This document shows positions 9,966 through 18,530 of a stretch of 64,000 nt of DNA, piece by piece. Made by a program: the position numbers and the translations under genes. The DNA is from Flavobacterium urumqiense (GTDB lineage Bacteria > Bacteroidota > Bacteroidia > Flavobacteriales > Flavobacteriaceae): assembly GCF_900108015.1 (NCBI RefSeq), contig NZ_FNVP01000010.1:49332-113331 (forward strand), read 5' to 3'. Positions within the stretch are counted from its first letter, which is position 1; each line of letters opens with the position of its first letter. The notes beneath the pieces were generated by a model that had not been told where the DNA came from, did no database searches, and was given only the letters and a program-made list of their open reading frames with translations.

Positions 9966-10817
9966 ATGAATCCCATTTATATCGATCAAATCGAAATTCT
10001 AAAACGCTATAAACCCATTGATAACTCCACGCACAAAGGAATTCAAGGGCATGCTTTATTAATTGGCGGAAGCTACGGAAAAATAGGTGCTGTTTGTCTT
10101 TCTTCCAAAGCAGCTCTTAAAACCGGTTGCGGATTGGTCACTGCTTTTATTCCAAAATGCGGTTATGAAATTGTACAAATCTTCATTCCCGAAGTGATGG
10201 TTTTGACTGATGTTCAAGAAAAATTTATCTCGAATATTACTTTCGATATTGTACCCCAATCCATAGGAATCGGTCCTGGAATAGGGCAGGAAAATGCCAC
10301 CCAAAATGCGCTGCATGAATTTTTTAAAACGAATAAAACACCTTTGGTAATTGATGCCGATGCTTTAAATATTTTATCCCAAAATAAATTTTGGCTTTCT
10401 TTGTTACCGCCCAAAACCATTCTCACACCGCATCCCAAAGAATTGGAAAGATTGATAGGAAAGTGGGATTCAGAGGATGAAAAATTCGAAAAAACCATAG
10501 CTTTTTCAAAAAAATACCAACTTATAATCGTCATGAAAGGAGCGCCAACACATATAATTGATGGAGATGCAGTTTACGAAAATACCACAGGAAATGCTGC
10601 CTTAGCCACCGCAGGAACGGGCGACGTTTTGACAGGAATGATTACCAGTTTATTAGCTCAATCCTATGAACCAATAAATGCTGCCATGCTAGGCGTTTAT
10701 CTTCATGGATTAACAGCAGATATTGCATTGCCCGAAACCGCTTATCAGTCGTTTATCGCTTCGGATGTTATTGCGAATATTGGAAATGCTTATTTGAGTC
10801 TGGAAAATAAAGATTAA
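9966..10817 (+). CDS. nnrD: ADP/ATP-dependent NAD(P)H-hydrate dehydratase
   Basis: The 283-residue protein has the ribokinase-like fold of the YjeF C-terminal domain. [15 protein letters not shown] near 28-42, [20 protein letters not shown] and the [10 protein letters not shown] box at 217-226 (catalytic Asp220) are all present. It dehydrates damaged NAD(P)H hydrate using ATP or ADP. In many bacteria this domain is fused to an N-terminal epimerase (NnrE); here it stands alone, and no epimerase gene is in the window. It is divergent from the S10 peptidase gene. Confidence 0.94.
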   Translation: MNPIYIDQIEILKRYKPIDNSTHKGIQGHALLIGGSYGKIGAVCLSSKAALKTGCGLVTAFIPKCGYEIVQIFIPEVMVLTDVQEKFISNITFDIVPQSIGIGPGIGQENATQNALHEFFKTNKTPLVIDADALNILSQNKFWLSLLPPKTILTPHPKELERLIGKWDSEDEKFEKTIAFSKKYQLIIVMKGAPTHIIDGDAVYENTTGNAALATAGTGDVLTGMITSLLAQSYEPINAAMLGVYLHGLTADIALPETAYQSFIASDVIANIGNAYLSLENKD

Positions 10818-10830
10818 TTTTTTGTTTTCC

Positions 10831-10850
10831 ATTTGTCATTCTTGACAAAT
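10831..10850. other. Small perfect hairpin after nnrD
   Basis: ATTTGTCA and TGACAAAT form an 8-bp stem around TTCT, 13 bp after the nnrD stop. No T run follows, so it is at best a weak terminator or an mRNA-stabilising hairpin. Confidence 0.4.
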
Positions 10851-10872
10851 CATACGCAATCATTCCACAAAA

Positions 10873-10908
10873 TTGTAATTAAATTTACCCCACTTATTTG
10901 TAAGTTTG
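10873..10908 (+). promoter_or_regulatory. Candidate promoter for the HipA-like/DUF3037 pair
   Basis: TAAGTTTG at 10901-10908 matches the Bacteroidota -7 consensus TAnnTTTG exactly, with a TTG at 10873-10875 upstream (25 bp apart, slightly long). The ATG at 10906 falls inside this box, so if the promoter is right the coding sequence starts at the next in-frame ATG, 10942. Confidence 0.45.
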
Positions 10909-10941
10909 CATTCAAGCACAATAGCTTTATCCAATTCGATT

Positions 10942-11736
10942 ATGGAAAAAATTCCCCAGCTTAGAACCGTAAATGTTACGCGATACATCACACCTTTGCG
11001 GGAAGGAGGTTCTTTACCTGCACTTGCTGAAGCCGATGATGATTTTAAATATGTATTGAAATTCAAAGGTGCCGGACATGGCGTAAAAGCCTTAATCGCC
11101 GAATTAATTGGCGGTGAAATTGCCCGTGTTTTAAACCTAAAAATGCCAGAATTGGTTTATGCCAATCTTGACGAAGCTTTTGGCCGCTCAGAAGCCGACG
11201 AAGAAATTCAGGATTTGCTTCAAGGAAGTCAGGGACTTAATTTGGCTTTGCATTTTTTATCGGGAGCCATCACTTTTGATCCGGTAGTTACTGTTGTTGA
11301 TGCAAAACTAGCCTCACAAATTGTTTGGCTGGATGCTTTTATCACCAATGTTGACCGAACCTTTAGAAACACCAATATGTTGATTTGGCACAAAGAATTA
11401 TGGCTGATTGATCATGGCGCAAGTCTTTATTTTCATCATTCCTGGACCAATTGGAAAAACCATGCGCAAAGTCCTTTTGCATTGATAAAAGACCATGTTT
11501 TATTGCCACAAGCTTCATTGCTACAAGAAACTGATGCGATATTCAAAGAAATATTAACTGATCAAGTTTTACAATCCATTGTGAATCTTATTCCGGAAGA
11601 ATGGCTGCAATGGGAAGATACGGAAGAAACTCCCGAAGCCATTCGGGAAGTCTATTTCCAGTTTTTATCCATACGCTTAAACCATTCTGAAATTTTTATA
11701 AATGAAGCCCAAAATGCAAGAGAAACACTTATATGA
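10942..11736 (+). CDS. HipA-like kinase-fold protein (HipA_2 type)
   Basis: A 264-residue protein whose kinase-fold motifs resemble HipA. There is an N-terminal KFKGAGHGVKALIAELIGGE nucleotide-binding region, a catalytic-loop-like TNVDRTFRNTN with Asp138, and a metal-binding LIDHGASL with Asp157. It lacks the N-terminal subdomain and full length (about 440) of classical HipA toxins. A phosphotransfer role is inferred; the target is unknown. I chose the ATG at 10942 because the earlier in-frame ATG at 10906 lies in a promoter-like octamer and adds an unlike N terminus. Its 3' end overlaps the DUF3037 gene by 23 bp, so the two are almost certainly cotranslated. Confidence 0.85.
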   Translation: MEKIPQLRTVNVTRYITPLREGGSLPALAEADDDFKYVLKFKGAGHGVKALIAELIGGEIARVLNLKMPELVYANLDEAFGRSEADEEIQDLLQGSQGLNLALHFLSGAITFDPVVTVVDAKLASQIVWLDAFITNVDRTFRNTNMLIWHKELWLIDHGASLYFHHSWTNWKNHAQSPFALIKDHVLLPQASLLQETDAIFKEILTDQVLQSIVNLIPEEWLQWEDTEETPEAIREVYFQFLSIRLNHSEIFINEAQNARETLI

Positions 11737-12097
11737 ATATGCCGTAATCCGAGTTGTACCAAGGGTAGAACGCGAAGAATTCCTCAATGTGGGCATTATT
11801 CTCTTTTGTAAAAAAGCGAAATTTATAAAAGTCCTCTGTTCAATTAATGAGGTCAAACTCCAACCTTTTTTGGGAGAATTAGATTTGGAACAATTGCATC
11901 TAAATTTGGAAGCTTTCGGGAAAGTAGGACATGGCGAGAAATCAGGTGGCCCAATAGCGCAGTTCGATATTCCATCGCGTTTCCGTTGGTTGACCGCTAT
12001 TCGAAGTTCGGCAATTCAAACCTCACGACCGCATCCGGGTTTCTGTGATGATTTGGAACAAACAGTACAAAGATTGTTTGAAGAAATGGTTTTGTAA
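11714..12097 (+). CDS. DUF3037 family protein, partner of the HipA-like protein
   Basis: About 127 residues beginning MQEKHLYEYAVIRVVPRVER, with EEFLNVGIILFCKKAKF following, which I recognise as the start of DUF3037 proteins. The function of the family is not known to me. An earlier in-frame ATG at 11702 is possible; 11714 matches the usual family start better. The overlap with the preceding kinase-fold gene and the recurrence of this pairing in other genomes, as I remember it, suggest a functional unit. No signal peptide or membrane segment is present, so it is cytoplasmic. There is no HTH, so it does not resemble a HipB-type antitoxin. Confidence 0.85.
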   Translation: MQEKHLYEYAVIRVVPRVEREEFLNVGIILFCKKAKFIKVLCSINEVKLQPFLGELDLEQLHLNLEAFGKVGHGEKSGGPIAQFDIPSRFRWLTAIRSSAIQTSRPHPGFCDDLEQTVQRLFEEMVL

Positions 12098-12119
12098 GGA
12101 AAGTATATGCTCAAAAATA

Positions 12120-12275
12120 TTTTTATTATTTGGGCGTAACCCCAAAGCTTAAAATTTCGGTCGTTCCTTCCTTTATTTTTAACTTTGGGGTCGGGCTTTT
12201 GGCTTTATCTTTATTTTTTTAAAGAAAAAAATAAAGGATACCGCCGCAATCCCTTACGCAAGCTGCCCGAAGATG
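12120..12275. repeat. Flavobacterium-type intergenic repeat (candidate)
   Basis: An outer inverted pair, AACCCCAAAG and CTTTGGGGT, is followed by a TCGGGCTTT segment and an inner near-palindrome (ctttattttttt / aaaaaaataaag). The element ends GGATACCGCCGCAATCCCTT. No open frame. Its organisation resembles the element at 8034-8140 and dispersed elements I remember from Flavobacterium genomes. Confidence 0.55.
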
Positions 12276-12323
12276 GAGATAATTAATTTGGTATTCAGAC
12301 AATCCACTTGTTGAATGACAAAA

Positions 12324-12833
12324 TTATCCAATCCTTTTCTCCAATACAATAAATTCTAAAGGTTGAATAGTTATTGGAATATGAACATCGCTTACCGGAA
12401 ACGGCTCTCTTGCTCCAGTATCAAAATAACCGTTGCGTTTGTACCATGCAATCAATTCTTCTCGAACGGAAATCACCGTCATTACAATTTTAGGCAACCC
12501 TAATGCCGAAGCATGAATTTCAGCCTCTTGCAGTAATTTTTTTCCAACGCCACTATTTTGTAACTCAGGAGAAACCGTCAGCATTCCTAAATACAATTGC
12601 TGCTCTTTTTCAATTAGTAACACACAACCTGTAATCTGGTTATTTTCCGTAAATTTTAGAATGGTATTTTTTGTATTCTGAAAAGTTTCAGTCAGTTCCT
12701 TTTCATTAGTTCGAGGCCCTACTAACAGGTTCACTTCGGTAGTCCATCCTTTTTTTGAGGATTCCCCCCGATAAGCTGAATTTATTAATTTATTTAAGTT
12801 TGAAACGTCTTCTAGTGTTGCTTTTGTAATCAT
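12324..12833 (-). CDS. GNAT family N-acetyltransferase
   Basis: A 169-residue protein with GNAT motif A: LGMLTVSPELQNSGVGKKLL contains the V-(x)-N-x-G-x-G pyrophosphate-binding loop for acetyl-CoA. WYKRNGYFDTG near the C terminus is the usual last strand-helix pair. Substrate is not predictable. It is convergent with the DUF3037 gene across the repeat and transcribed alone. Confidence 0.92.
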   Translation of the reverse strand: MITKATLEDVSNLNKLINSAYRGESSKKGWTTEVNLLVGPRTNEKELTETFQNTKNTILKFTENNQITGCVLLIEKEQQLYLGMLTVSPELQNSGVGKKLLQEAEIHASALGLPKIVMTVISVREELIAWYKRNGYFDTGAREPFPVSDVHIPITIQPLEFIVLEKRIG

Positions 12834-13016
12834 GTAGCTGTATATTCGGGAGTTTGCTTTGTGTTTTTCAAAGGTAGAAAAAAGGATAACAAAATGGTAT
12901 TTCGTTTTAGTTTTTGTTTGTCTTTTCTCGCTTTAAGTAAACAAAAAAAATTCGTTATCACTTTGCATTTGATAAAAACATTAAAGGATAGTATTGATAA
13001 TCAGGTTATTTTATAA

Positions 13017-13043
13017 TTGTATAAAAAAATTGTTTTATCTTTG
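13017..13043 (+). promoter_or_regulatory. Candidate promoter of the SYLF gene
   Basis: TATCTTTG at 13036-13043 matches TAnnTTTG, with TTG at 13017-13019, 16 bp upstream. Transcription would begin near 13050, leaving a leader of about 30 nt before the ATG at 13081. Confidence 0.55.
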
Positions 13044-13080
13044 AATAAAAGAAAATAACAACAATTTAATATACAGCGTC

Positions 13081-13620
13081 ATGAAAAATTTAAATATTAT
13101 TTGGGTTATAGCAATGGCTTTTGTATTAAACATAACGCCAATGTTGGGGCAAACGAAAGCTAAAAAGAATAAAATTACTGCAGATAGTAATATAGCTAAG
13201 GCTGAGTTTATTGAAAAAGACGCTCTTATGAAAGGGATTTTTGAAAAAGCGTATGGCTACGTGATCTTTCCAAATGTTGGCAAAGGAGGATTCGGTATAG
13301 GAGGAGCAGCTGGCAATGGGACGGTTTATGAAAATAACAAGATTGTAGGCATGGCAAAGTTGACGCAACTAAGCATAGGATTTCAGGCGGGTGCACAAGT
13401 GTATCGAGAGGTAATATTTTTTGAGTCAAAAAAGGATTTGGACCGGTTTAAAGAGAGTCGATTCGAATTTTCTGCTCAAGCCTCAGCTGTAGCTGCAACA
13501 GAAGGTGCCTCAGCAAATGTAAAGTATGCGGATGGCGTTATGGTTTTCACCATTCTTAAGGGTGGGCTCATGTATGAGGCAGCTGTTGGTGGACAGAAGT
13601 TTAAGTTTAACAGATTGTAA
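13081..13620 (+). CDS. SYLF domain (YSC84-like) lipid-binding protein
   Basis: A 179-residue exported protein (signal peptide to about residue 23, ending MLGQ). The rest carries the SYLF-domain pattern: AYGYVIFPNVGKGGFGIGGA, an internal alanine-rich FSAQASAVAATEGASA, and GVMVFTILKGGLMYEAAVGG at the end. Bacterial SYLF proteins sit in the periplasm or envelope and bind phosphoinositide-like or other lipids; their role in Bacteroidota is unclear. It is monocistronic with its own promoter-like octamer and a strong terminator. Confidence 0.9.
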   Translation: MKNLNIIWVIAMAFVLNITPMLGQTKAKKNKITADSNIAKAEFIEKDALMKGIFEKAYGYVIFPNVGKGGFGIGGAAGNGTVYENNKIVGMAKLTQLSIGFQAGAQVYREVIFFESKKDLDRFKESRFEFSAQASAVAATEGASANVKYADGVMVFTILKGGLMYEAAVGGQKFKFNRL

Positions 13621-13665
13621 TAATCTTTTACTAAGGAATTCATGGAATAGAATTATTTCGATAAC

Positions 13666-13706
13666 AAAAACCGACTGAGAATTCATTCTCAGTCGGTTTT
13701 TGTTTT
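13666..13706 (+). terminator. Terminator of the SYLF gene
   Basis: AAAACCGACTGAGAAT pairs with ATTCTCAGTCGGTTTT around a 2-nt loop, followed by TGTTTTT. It lies about 45 bp past the stop codon. Confidence 0.92.
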
Positions 13707-13734
13707 TAAGAGTAATTGTAAATGGCTATCCTTT

Positions 13735-13830
13735 ACTATCGCGATGGTCTCGCTCGTGCCGACTCCAATTTATAATGCATTCATTTCATTTAGTGTTCAC
13801 GAGTTGGACGCTCGCGTAAATAGGGACCAT
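13735..13830. repeat. Imperfect GC-rich inverted repeat
   Basis: GGTCTCGCTCGTG near 13747 and CACGAGTTGGACGCTCGCG near 13799 form an imperfect inverted pair in an otherwise AT-rich gap. The arms resemble short palindromic (REP-like) elements. A fragment that looks like the end of a REP-associated transposase lies 200 bp further on, which would be consistent, but both assignments are tentative. The rest of 13831-14027 shows no gene. Confidence 0.35.
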
Positions 13831-14027
13831 ATCGGTAACTAAAATAAATCTATAAAATTATCTAAATTATTTTCTAACCTATTCTTTAAATGTTTTTGCT
13901 TCATTCTTAGTGTTATTTATAGAATTTGCTCACTATTGTGGGCACCGTTTGCAAAACTGCGCTAACTATTGCGATATAGTAGCGCGGTGTGGTTATTGTG
14001 ACTGTAATTTACTTTTTGTTTTGTAAA

Positions 14028-14118
14028 CTAATTACTTTTTATAATTTTAGCATAATAACCGTCTTGCCAAACTTTATACATTGACTGAAGTAATTTTTGA
14101 TTTTCGTATTCCTTTTTA
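14028..14118 (-). pseudogene. Possible C-terminal fragment of a REP-associated/IS200-like transposase
   Basis: Read on the minus strand, a frame ends with VWQDGYYAKIIKSN before a stop at 14028. The VWQDGYY motif resembles the conserved WQ-x-G-(F/Y) segment near the end of Y1 (IS200/TnpA-REP) transposases. Nothing upstream continues the domain, so at most a fragment of about 30 codons survives. The identification rests on one short motif. Confidence 0.25.
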
Positions 14119-14121
14119 TTT

Positions 14122-14379
14122 TTATTTTTTTTTTAAAAAAACAATAGTGGCGTTAACAATACTATCAAAATTAGGTTTGATTGCCTTAAATAATTCAAAA
14201 AGGATTGCGATTTTTTCTTTTGGAAAGCCAAGGCTGTCATTTCCTTTTTCTAAAATATAATGGGTAGTTTTACACAGCGAAAGCGTTTCACTTCTGCTAT
14301 TAATTTCCTCTTTTTTTTTGGCAGTATTCAATACGAAGTTCAATATTAAAAGCTCTTTCGTCAACTTCTGGTTCAACAT
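14122..14379 (-). CDS. Small hypothetical protein, 85 residues
   Basis: Not recognised. The product is lysine-rich and predicted mostly helical (for example KEKIAILFELFKAIKPNFDS), without a signal peptide or membrane segment. It begins MLNQKLTKELLIL and ends in a lysine run next to a poly-T tract. No neighbour forms an operon with it. It is the only protein-like frame in this gap on either strand, but it could be a remnant. Confidence 0.4.
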   Translation of the reverse strand: MLNQKLTKELLILNFVLNTAKKKEEINSRSETLSLCKTTHYILEKGNDSLGFPKEKIAILFELFKAIKPNFDSIVNATIVFLKKK

Positions 14380-14570
14380 TCTTTGCTTTTCCGAAATGTT
14401 TAGTACTCAAGAATCACTAAGTTGACTAATGAGATTGTGTTGTATTAGCAATTGGCTTAACAAAACTATAATAGCAATGGTTAATTAGACGAAAAGATAC
14501 AATTTCCTTAAGTTTTAAATGAAATTCTATCGACAGATCCATTGGAGTTTTTTTTCATAACGAAATCAAA

Positions 14571-15158
14571 TTACAATCCAAGAGCCTCTTTTATCAATTC
14601 AAGATTTATAGTGCTGTAGTTAATTTTTAAGGCTTGCTGATGTCCTGTTTCTGACATTTTATTCCACGTTTTCAGAATAATATTTTTCATTTTTTCCCTG
14701 TAGTGTTTCTGTACAAAAGGATCTAAATAATACTCTAAAAAGACTAAGCAGATAACATCTTCTAAAAGTTGTGTTTCAGTGTCTTTCTTCAGTAATTTTT
14801 TTTCAATTAGAAATGAAACTCGGGTGATAAACTCATCTGTATAGCCTGCTTTTTCTAAAATTATTGCAGTGGTTTGGGCATGGAATTTTTTCAGATCTTC
14901 ACGCCATTTCAGATATCCCACACGATCCATTGGGTAGGATTCCCGGGCTATTTTCCATCGGCAAATATGTTGTGCTTTAGAGGCAATTTGAACGGCTTCA
15001 GATGCATTTGGATAAAAATCCATCAGTTTTTCATACATTCGATTCGAATATAATAATTCCTTTGGATAGGTTACAGATTGGTATATTTCGTGGTTTGGAT
15101 CTTGAGCATTCTCTGCATCAATCCATATACTTGCGTTCTGGAACGGTGTTGTTGTCAT
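14571..15158 (-). CDS. DUF4202 family protein
   Basis: A 195-residue cytoplasmic, mostly helical protein. The segment SKAQHICRWKIARESYPMDR followed by GYLKWREDLKKFHA matches the conserved core of DUF4202, with histidine, arginine and tryptophan positions that suggest a metal- or phosphate-binding pocket reminiscent of HD-type domains. Biochemical role is unknown to me. The length is typical. It is transcribed alone; nothing around it hints at a pathway. Confidence 0.82.
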   Translation of the reverse strand: MTTTPFQNASIWIDAENAQDPNHEIYQSVTYPKELLYSNRMYEKLMDFYPNASEAVQIASKAQHICRWKIARESYPMDRVGYLKWREDLKKFHAQTTAIILEKAGYTDEFITRVSFLIEKKLLKKDTETQLLEDVICLVFLEYYLDPFVQKHYREKMKNIILKTWNKMSETGHQQALKINYSTINLELIKEALGL

Positions 15159-15219
15159 TTAAAATGTTTAAAATCAAAGATACATAATTAATCCAAAAAG
15201 CCAACGAATACAGTATCAT

Positions 15220-15704
15220 CGACAATTTTTACAGGATAGGTGGCTATCGAATATCCTTCTCCATTCAGATTGGAGCGGTTTGCCAGCGAAAAATTTTTCT
15301 TGTGCAGGAGCAAGCTATTTTTGGAATATCATTGGCAGATCCCGTCACACTTCTGGACAATATTATTTCCATTCTGTGCGGACAAACATTTTGACAAGAA
15401 TACCATTGGTTTCTTCTTTCAATAAAACCACGAGCGAAAAAGATTTGATTATTGCTAAGCTGCTAAGTCAAATTACTTCTTTAAAATTTGATAACAATGC
15501 TATTTTGAATGAAACATGACTACTGTTTGCTGAAATTGAAAATATAGCTATTGCGAATCATGTCTTTAATGAAGATAAGGCTACTAAAAAAGTGATTACT
15601 GTAGAGCTTTATGAAAGTAAAAAAGATCTAAATATTACCGAAAAACAAAAATTGACTGCATGGCTCAAAAACAAATTCAAAACGGATGTTGTTAAAATGT
15701 ATTA
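15220..15704 (+). pseudogene. Decayed membrane protein gene, probably DUF389 family
   Basis: One frame from about 15280 runs through an internal TGA at 15517-15519 and continues to a TAA at 15702-15704, ending ITVELYESKKDLNITEKQKL and LKNKFKTDVVKMY. Upstream, pieces in shifting frames resemble the conserved GVAIA...LLPP and GLA-KNFSFAGASYLF-like membrane segment of DUF389 proteins. At least one stop and several indels therefore separate it from an intact gene, and its 5' part is missing. That it is a remnant is clear; the DUF389 identity is a judgement from partial motifs. Confidence 0.5.
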
Positions 15705-15758
15705 AAGGCAATAATGAATTTAAATCTCGGTAATGATTTTATTTTCAAATAAACAGAT

Positions 15759-16817
15759 TTAGTTTTTCTGTAAATAGTCAGTAATTTCGTTACAGGTTTG
15801 TTTGGCATTTCTGTTTATTCCAATGAGTGTTGCGGATGCATAACCAGTCCAACTGCCGTAACCCGCAAGCCACAATCCGGGAAGTTCAGTTGCTTTGCTT
15901 TCTTCGGTTTTTATGATGCCTCTTTCATCTGTTAAAACAATATTTTTCAAAAAAGAGGTCGCATAGCCAAAACCGGTACACCAGATTATCGCATCAAAAT
16001 CTTCTTTGGATCCGTCAGACCAAATCACACCGTTTTCATTCATGCTTTCAAAACTGCCACTTGAAATAAGAGCTCCTCTGGATCGAGCTTCCTGAACTGG
16101 CGGGACCATTACAATATTTCCCAAATCATAATTGGCCGCATTAAATGGTTTTCCTTCTTTTTCAGCGTTGTATTTGGCGGTTGCCACGTTAAAAAGATAA
16201 AATCCGTCCACTTCATCCGGTAAATATTGTGGTGGTTTTCTGGTTGACCATTTCACGGAGGTGACTTTAGAAACTTCGGCTACAATTTGTGCTCCTGAAT
16301 TTCCTTCGCCAATTACCAGTACGTTTAAATTCCTAAACTGCTCGGCATTTTTGTAATGGGCGGAATGGATTTGAATTCCTTTGAAAGTATCTATTCCCTT
16401 TATCTTTGGAATAAAAGGATTGTTCCAAGTTCCCGCCGCCGCAATAATTGCTTTTGAAAAATAGATTCCTTTCTTGGTGTAAACTTTGAATACTTTATTT
16501 TCAGAAGTTATATTTTCTACAGTAACGGAGCGCTCGATTGGCAGTTCGTAACGCTTTTCATATTGGCATAAATAATTAATTACTTCTTGTTTTGAAGGAA
16601 ACAGATTTTCAGATTTTGGCATCAACCAACCCGGCAAAGAACTGTGTTCAGCAGGAGAAAAAAGCGTCAAACTGTCCCAAGCATGAAGCCAAGCACCACC
16701 GCACTTTTCTTCTTTATCCAAGAGGAGAAAGTTAAGTTTGTGGCGTCGTAAATAATACCCGCAAGCCAATCCGCTTTGTCCGCCACCAATAACAATAACA
16801 TCCAATATTTCTTGCAT
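15759..16817 (-). CDS. ArsO-type flavin-containing monooxygenase
   Basis: A 352-residue NAD(P)H/FAD enzyme. VIVIGGGQSGLACGYYLRR near residues 7-25 is the FAD-binding Rossmann motif, the following LDKEEKCGGAWLHAWDSL fits flavin monooxygenases, and VLVIGEGNSGAQIVAEV is the second (NADPH) nucleotide site. It is the last gene of the ars operon, 7 bp after acr3, the position where ArsO-type monooxygenases occur in Bacteroidota. An oxidation of an arsenic species is inferred from this context only; the enzyme could act on another small molecule. Confidence 0.82.
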   Translation of the reverse strand: MQEILDVIVIGGGQSGLACGYYLRRHKLNFLLLDKEEKCGGAWLHAWDSLTLFSPAEHSSLPGWLMPKSENLFPSKQEVINYLCQYEKRYELPIERSVTVENITSENKVFKVYTKKGIYFSKAIIAAAGTWNNPFIPKIKGIDTFKGIQIHSAHYKNAEQFRNLNVLVIGEGNSGAQIVAEVSKVTSVKWSTRKPPQYLPDEVDGFYLFNVATAKYNAEKEGKPFNAANYDLGNIVMVPPVQEARSRGALISSGSFESMNENGVIWSDGSKEDFDAIIWCTGFGYATSFLKNIVLTDERGIIKTEESKATELPGLWLAGYGSWTGYASATLIGINRNAKQTCNEITDYLQKN

Positions 16818-16824
16818 AATAACG

Positions 16825-17880
16825 TTACTTTACGTTTGTTGTAGCGTAATATTTTTTTCTTAACCAAAAAGAAACATTAACCAGAATTATCAAAGCGGGA
16901 ACTTCTACTAGCGGTCCAATAACGCCTGCAAATGCTTGTCCGCTGTTGATTCCGAAAACACCAATGGAAACTGCAATTGCTAACTCGAAATTATTTCCGG
17001 ATGCCGTGAATGAAAGCGCAACGGCGTCTCTATAATTTGCTCCAATTTTTTTGGAAACAAAGAACATGAGGAAAAACATAATGGTAAAAAAAATGACAAG
17101 CGGAATAGCAATTCTAATCACATCTAGTGGCAAGTCGACAATCATTTCACCTTTTAAACTGAACATAACTATAATAGTAAAAAGCAACGCAATCAACGTA
17201 ATTGGAGAGACAAAAGGAATAAACTTTTGATTGAACCATTTGTCTCCAATGAATTTCTTAATGGTATAACGGCTTATCACCGCTAATGCAAATGGAATTC
17301 CTAAATAAATTCCGACTGTTATAGCAATTTCAGCAATGGTAATATTTAATTCCAAACCTTTAATTCCGAACAATGGCAGCATGATTTCCAAATAAAAATA
17401 GGCATACAAACCAAAAAAGAACACTTGAAGTAAACTGTTAATTCCGATTAATCCTGCGGTTAGTTCTCTGTTTCCCTCGGCTAATTCATTCCAGACAATG
17501 ACCATCGCAATGCAAGGCGCAATTCCAATTATGATTAAACCTGTCATGTATTCCGGGTAGTCTTTCAAAAAGAAAGTTGCCAGTAAAAACATTAAAAAAG
17601 GACCAACAATCCAGGTGATTAGAAAAGAGGCGGTGAGTAATTTTGGTTTTTCAAGCATCAAAGGAATTTTTGAAAAATCAATTTTGGTCAATGGGGGATA
17701 CATCATTAATATTAATCCAATTGCCAGTGGAATATTCGTTGTTCCACTTGAAAAGGAATTGATAAAACCACTGCTGGAAGGTATAAAGTATCCAATGGAA
17801 ACTCCTATTGCCATTGCCAAAAATATCCAAAGTGTCAAGTAACTGTCGAGAAAGTTTAATCTTTTTTTATGTACTTTCAT
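16825..17880 (-). CDS. acr3: ACR3 family arsenite efflux permease
   Basis: A 351-residue inner-membrane protein with about ten hydrophobic segments. IIIGIAPCIAMVIVWNELAE contains the conserved membrane Cys of ACR3 transporters, and the C-terminal ALSFTASGNNFELAIAVSIG is the other family signature. It exports arsenite using the proton-motive force. The start codon overlaps the stop of the arsC-like gene (TAATG), so translation is coupled. Note that in this family the carrier is Acr3, unrelated to ArsB. Confidence 0.95.
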   Translation of the reverse strand: MKVHKKRLNFLDSYLTLWIFLAMAIGVSIGYFIPSSSGFINSFSSGTTNIPLAIGLILMMYPPLTKIDFSKIPLMLEKPKLLTASFLITWIVGPFLMFLLATFFLKDYPEYMTGLIIIGIAPCIAMVIVWNELAEGNRELTAGLIGINSLLQVFFFGLYAYFYLEIMLPLFGIKGLELNITIAEIAITVGIYLGIPFALAVISRYTIKKFIGDKWFNQKFIPFVSPITLIALLFTIIVMFSLKGEMIVDLPLDVIRIAIPLVIFFTIMFFLMFFVSKKIGANYRDAVALSFTASGNNFELAIAVSIGVFGINSGQAFAGVIGPLVEVPALIILVNVSFWLRKKYYATTNVK

Positions 17881-18515
17881 TAGTATGATTTTATTTGTGA
17901 AAACACATAAAACATTTCGGTTGCAATTTGTAAACTGCGTTCCTGATATTTTTCTGCTTGTTGTGGCGTATTGTCAAATGCTTTTGGATCTTCAAAAGTG
18001 ATTGAAATACGCTTTTCGGCACCTGCAATAAATGGGCAACCGCCATCCGCTTGTGAACAAGTCAATATCGCTGCAAATTCACTTTGGGGATTAAAATCGT
18101 TATCATACGTTTTGGAAAAACCAATAATTGGATGTTGGTTCTCTCCATATTTTATAGTATAAATAGGATTATTCCCTGCTGCGATGGTTTTAATTTTAAA
18201 TCCCGATTGCTCCAATGTTTTGACAACCATAGGAAATAAAGCCGTTGCTTCGGTGCCACCAGAATAACAAAATACATTTTTTATATTGAAATGTGCCGCT
18301 GCAGTTTGTGCCCAAACCTGAGACAAATGACTTCTTCTAGAATTGTGGGTGCAAATTAAGTTCAGCCGAATTTCTTGTTTGTTCGTTACTTTATCTTGGA
18401 TAAAATCAATAAGCGGTTGCAAAACGATTTTACGTTCTGCTGTTATTGTTTCAAAATCCAAAGTACCGATTACTTTTTCTATTTCTGGAAATAGGATGGT
18501 TTTGGTTCGTTCCAT
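17880..18515 (-). CDS. arsC: Low-molecular-weight phosphatase-like arsenate reductase
   Basis: A 211-residue protein with a CX5R active-site loop, Cys55 to Arg61 (ICTHNSRRSHLSQ), near the start of an LMW protein-tyrosine-phosphatase fold. A second cysteine pair, TCSQADGGCPF, lies in the C-terminal half. It should reduce arsenate to arsenite for export by the adjacent Acr3, although the longer C-terminal part differs from the classical 130-residue thioredoxin-linked ArsC. The coupled stop/start with acr3 supports the arsenic role. Confidence 0.85.
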   Translation of the reverse strand: MERTKTILFPEIEKVIGTLDFETITAERKIVLQPLIDFIQDKVTNKQEIRLNLICTHNSRRSHLSQVWAQTAAAHFNIKNVFCYSGGTEATALFPMVVKTLEQSGFKIKTIAAGNNPIYTIKYGENQHPIIGFSKTYDNDFNPQSEFAAILTCSQADGGCPFIAGAEKRISITFEDPKAFDNTPQQAEKYQERSLQIATEMFYVFSQIKSY

Positions 18516-18530
18516 TTTACCGTTTTAAAA

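Noticed and set aside
10214..10534. Minus-strand frame of 106 codons inside nnrD
   Set aside because: Overlaps a strongly conserved gene on the other strand; no protein-like motifs.
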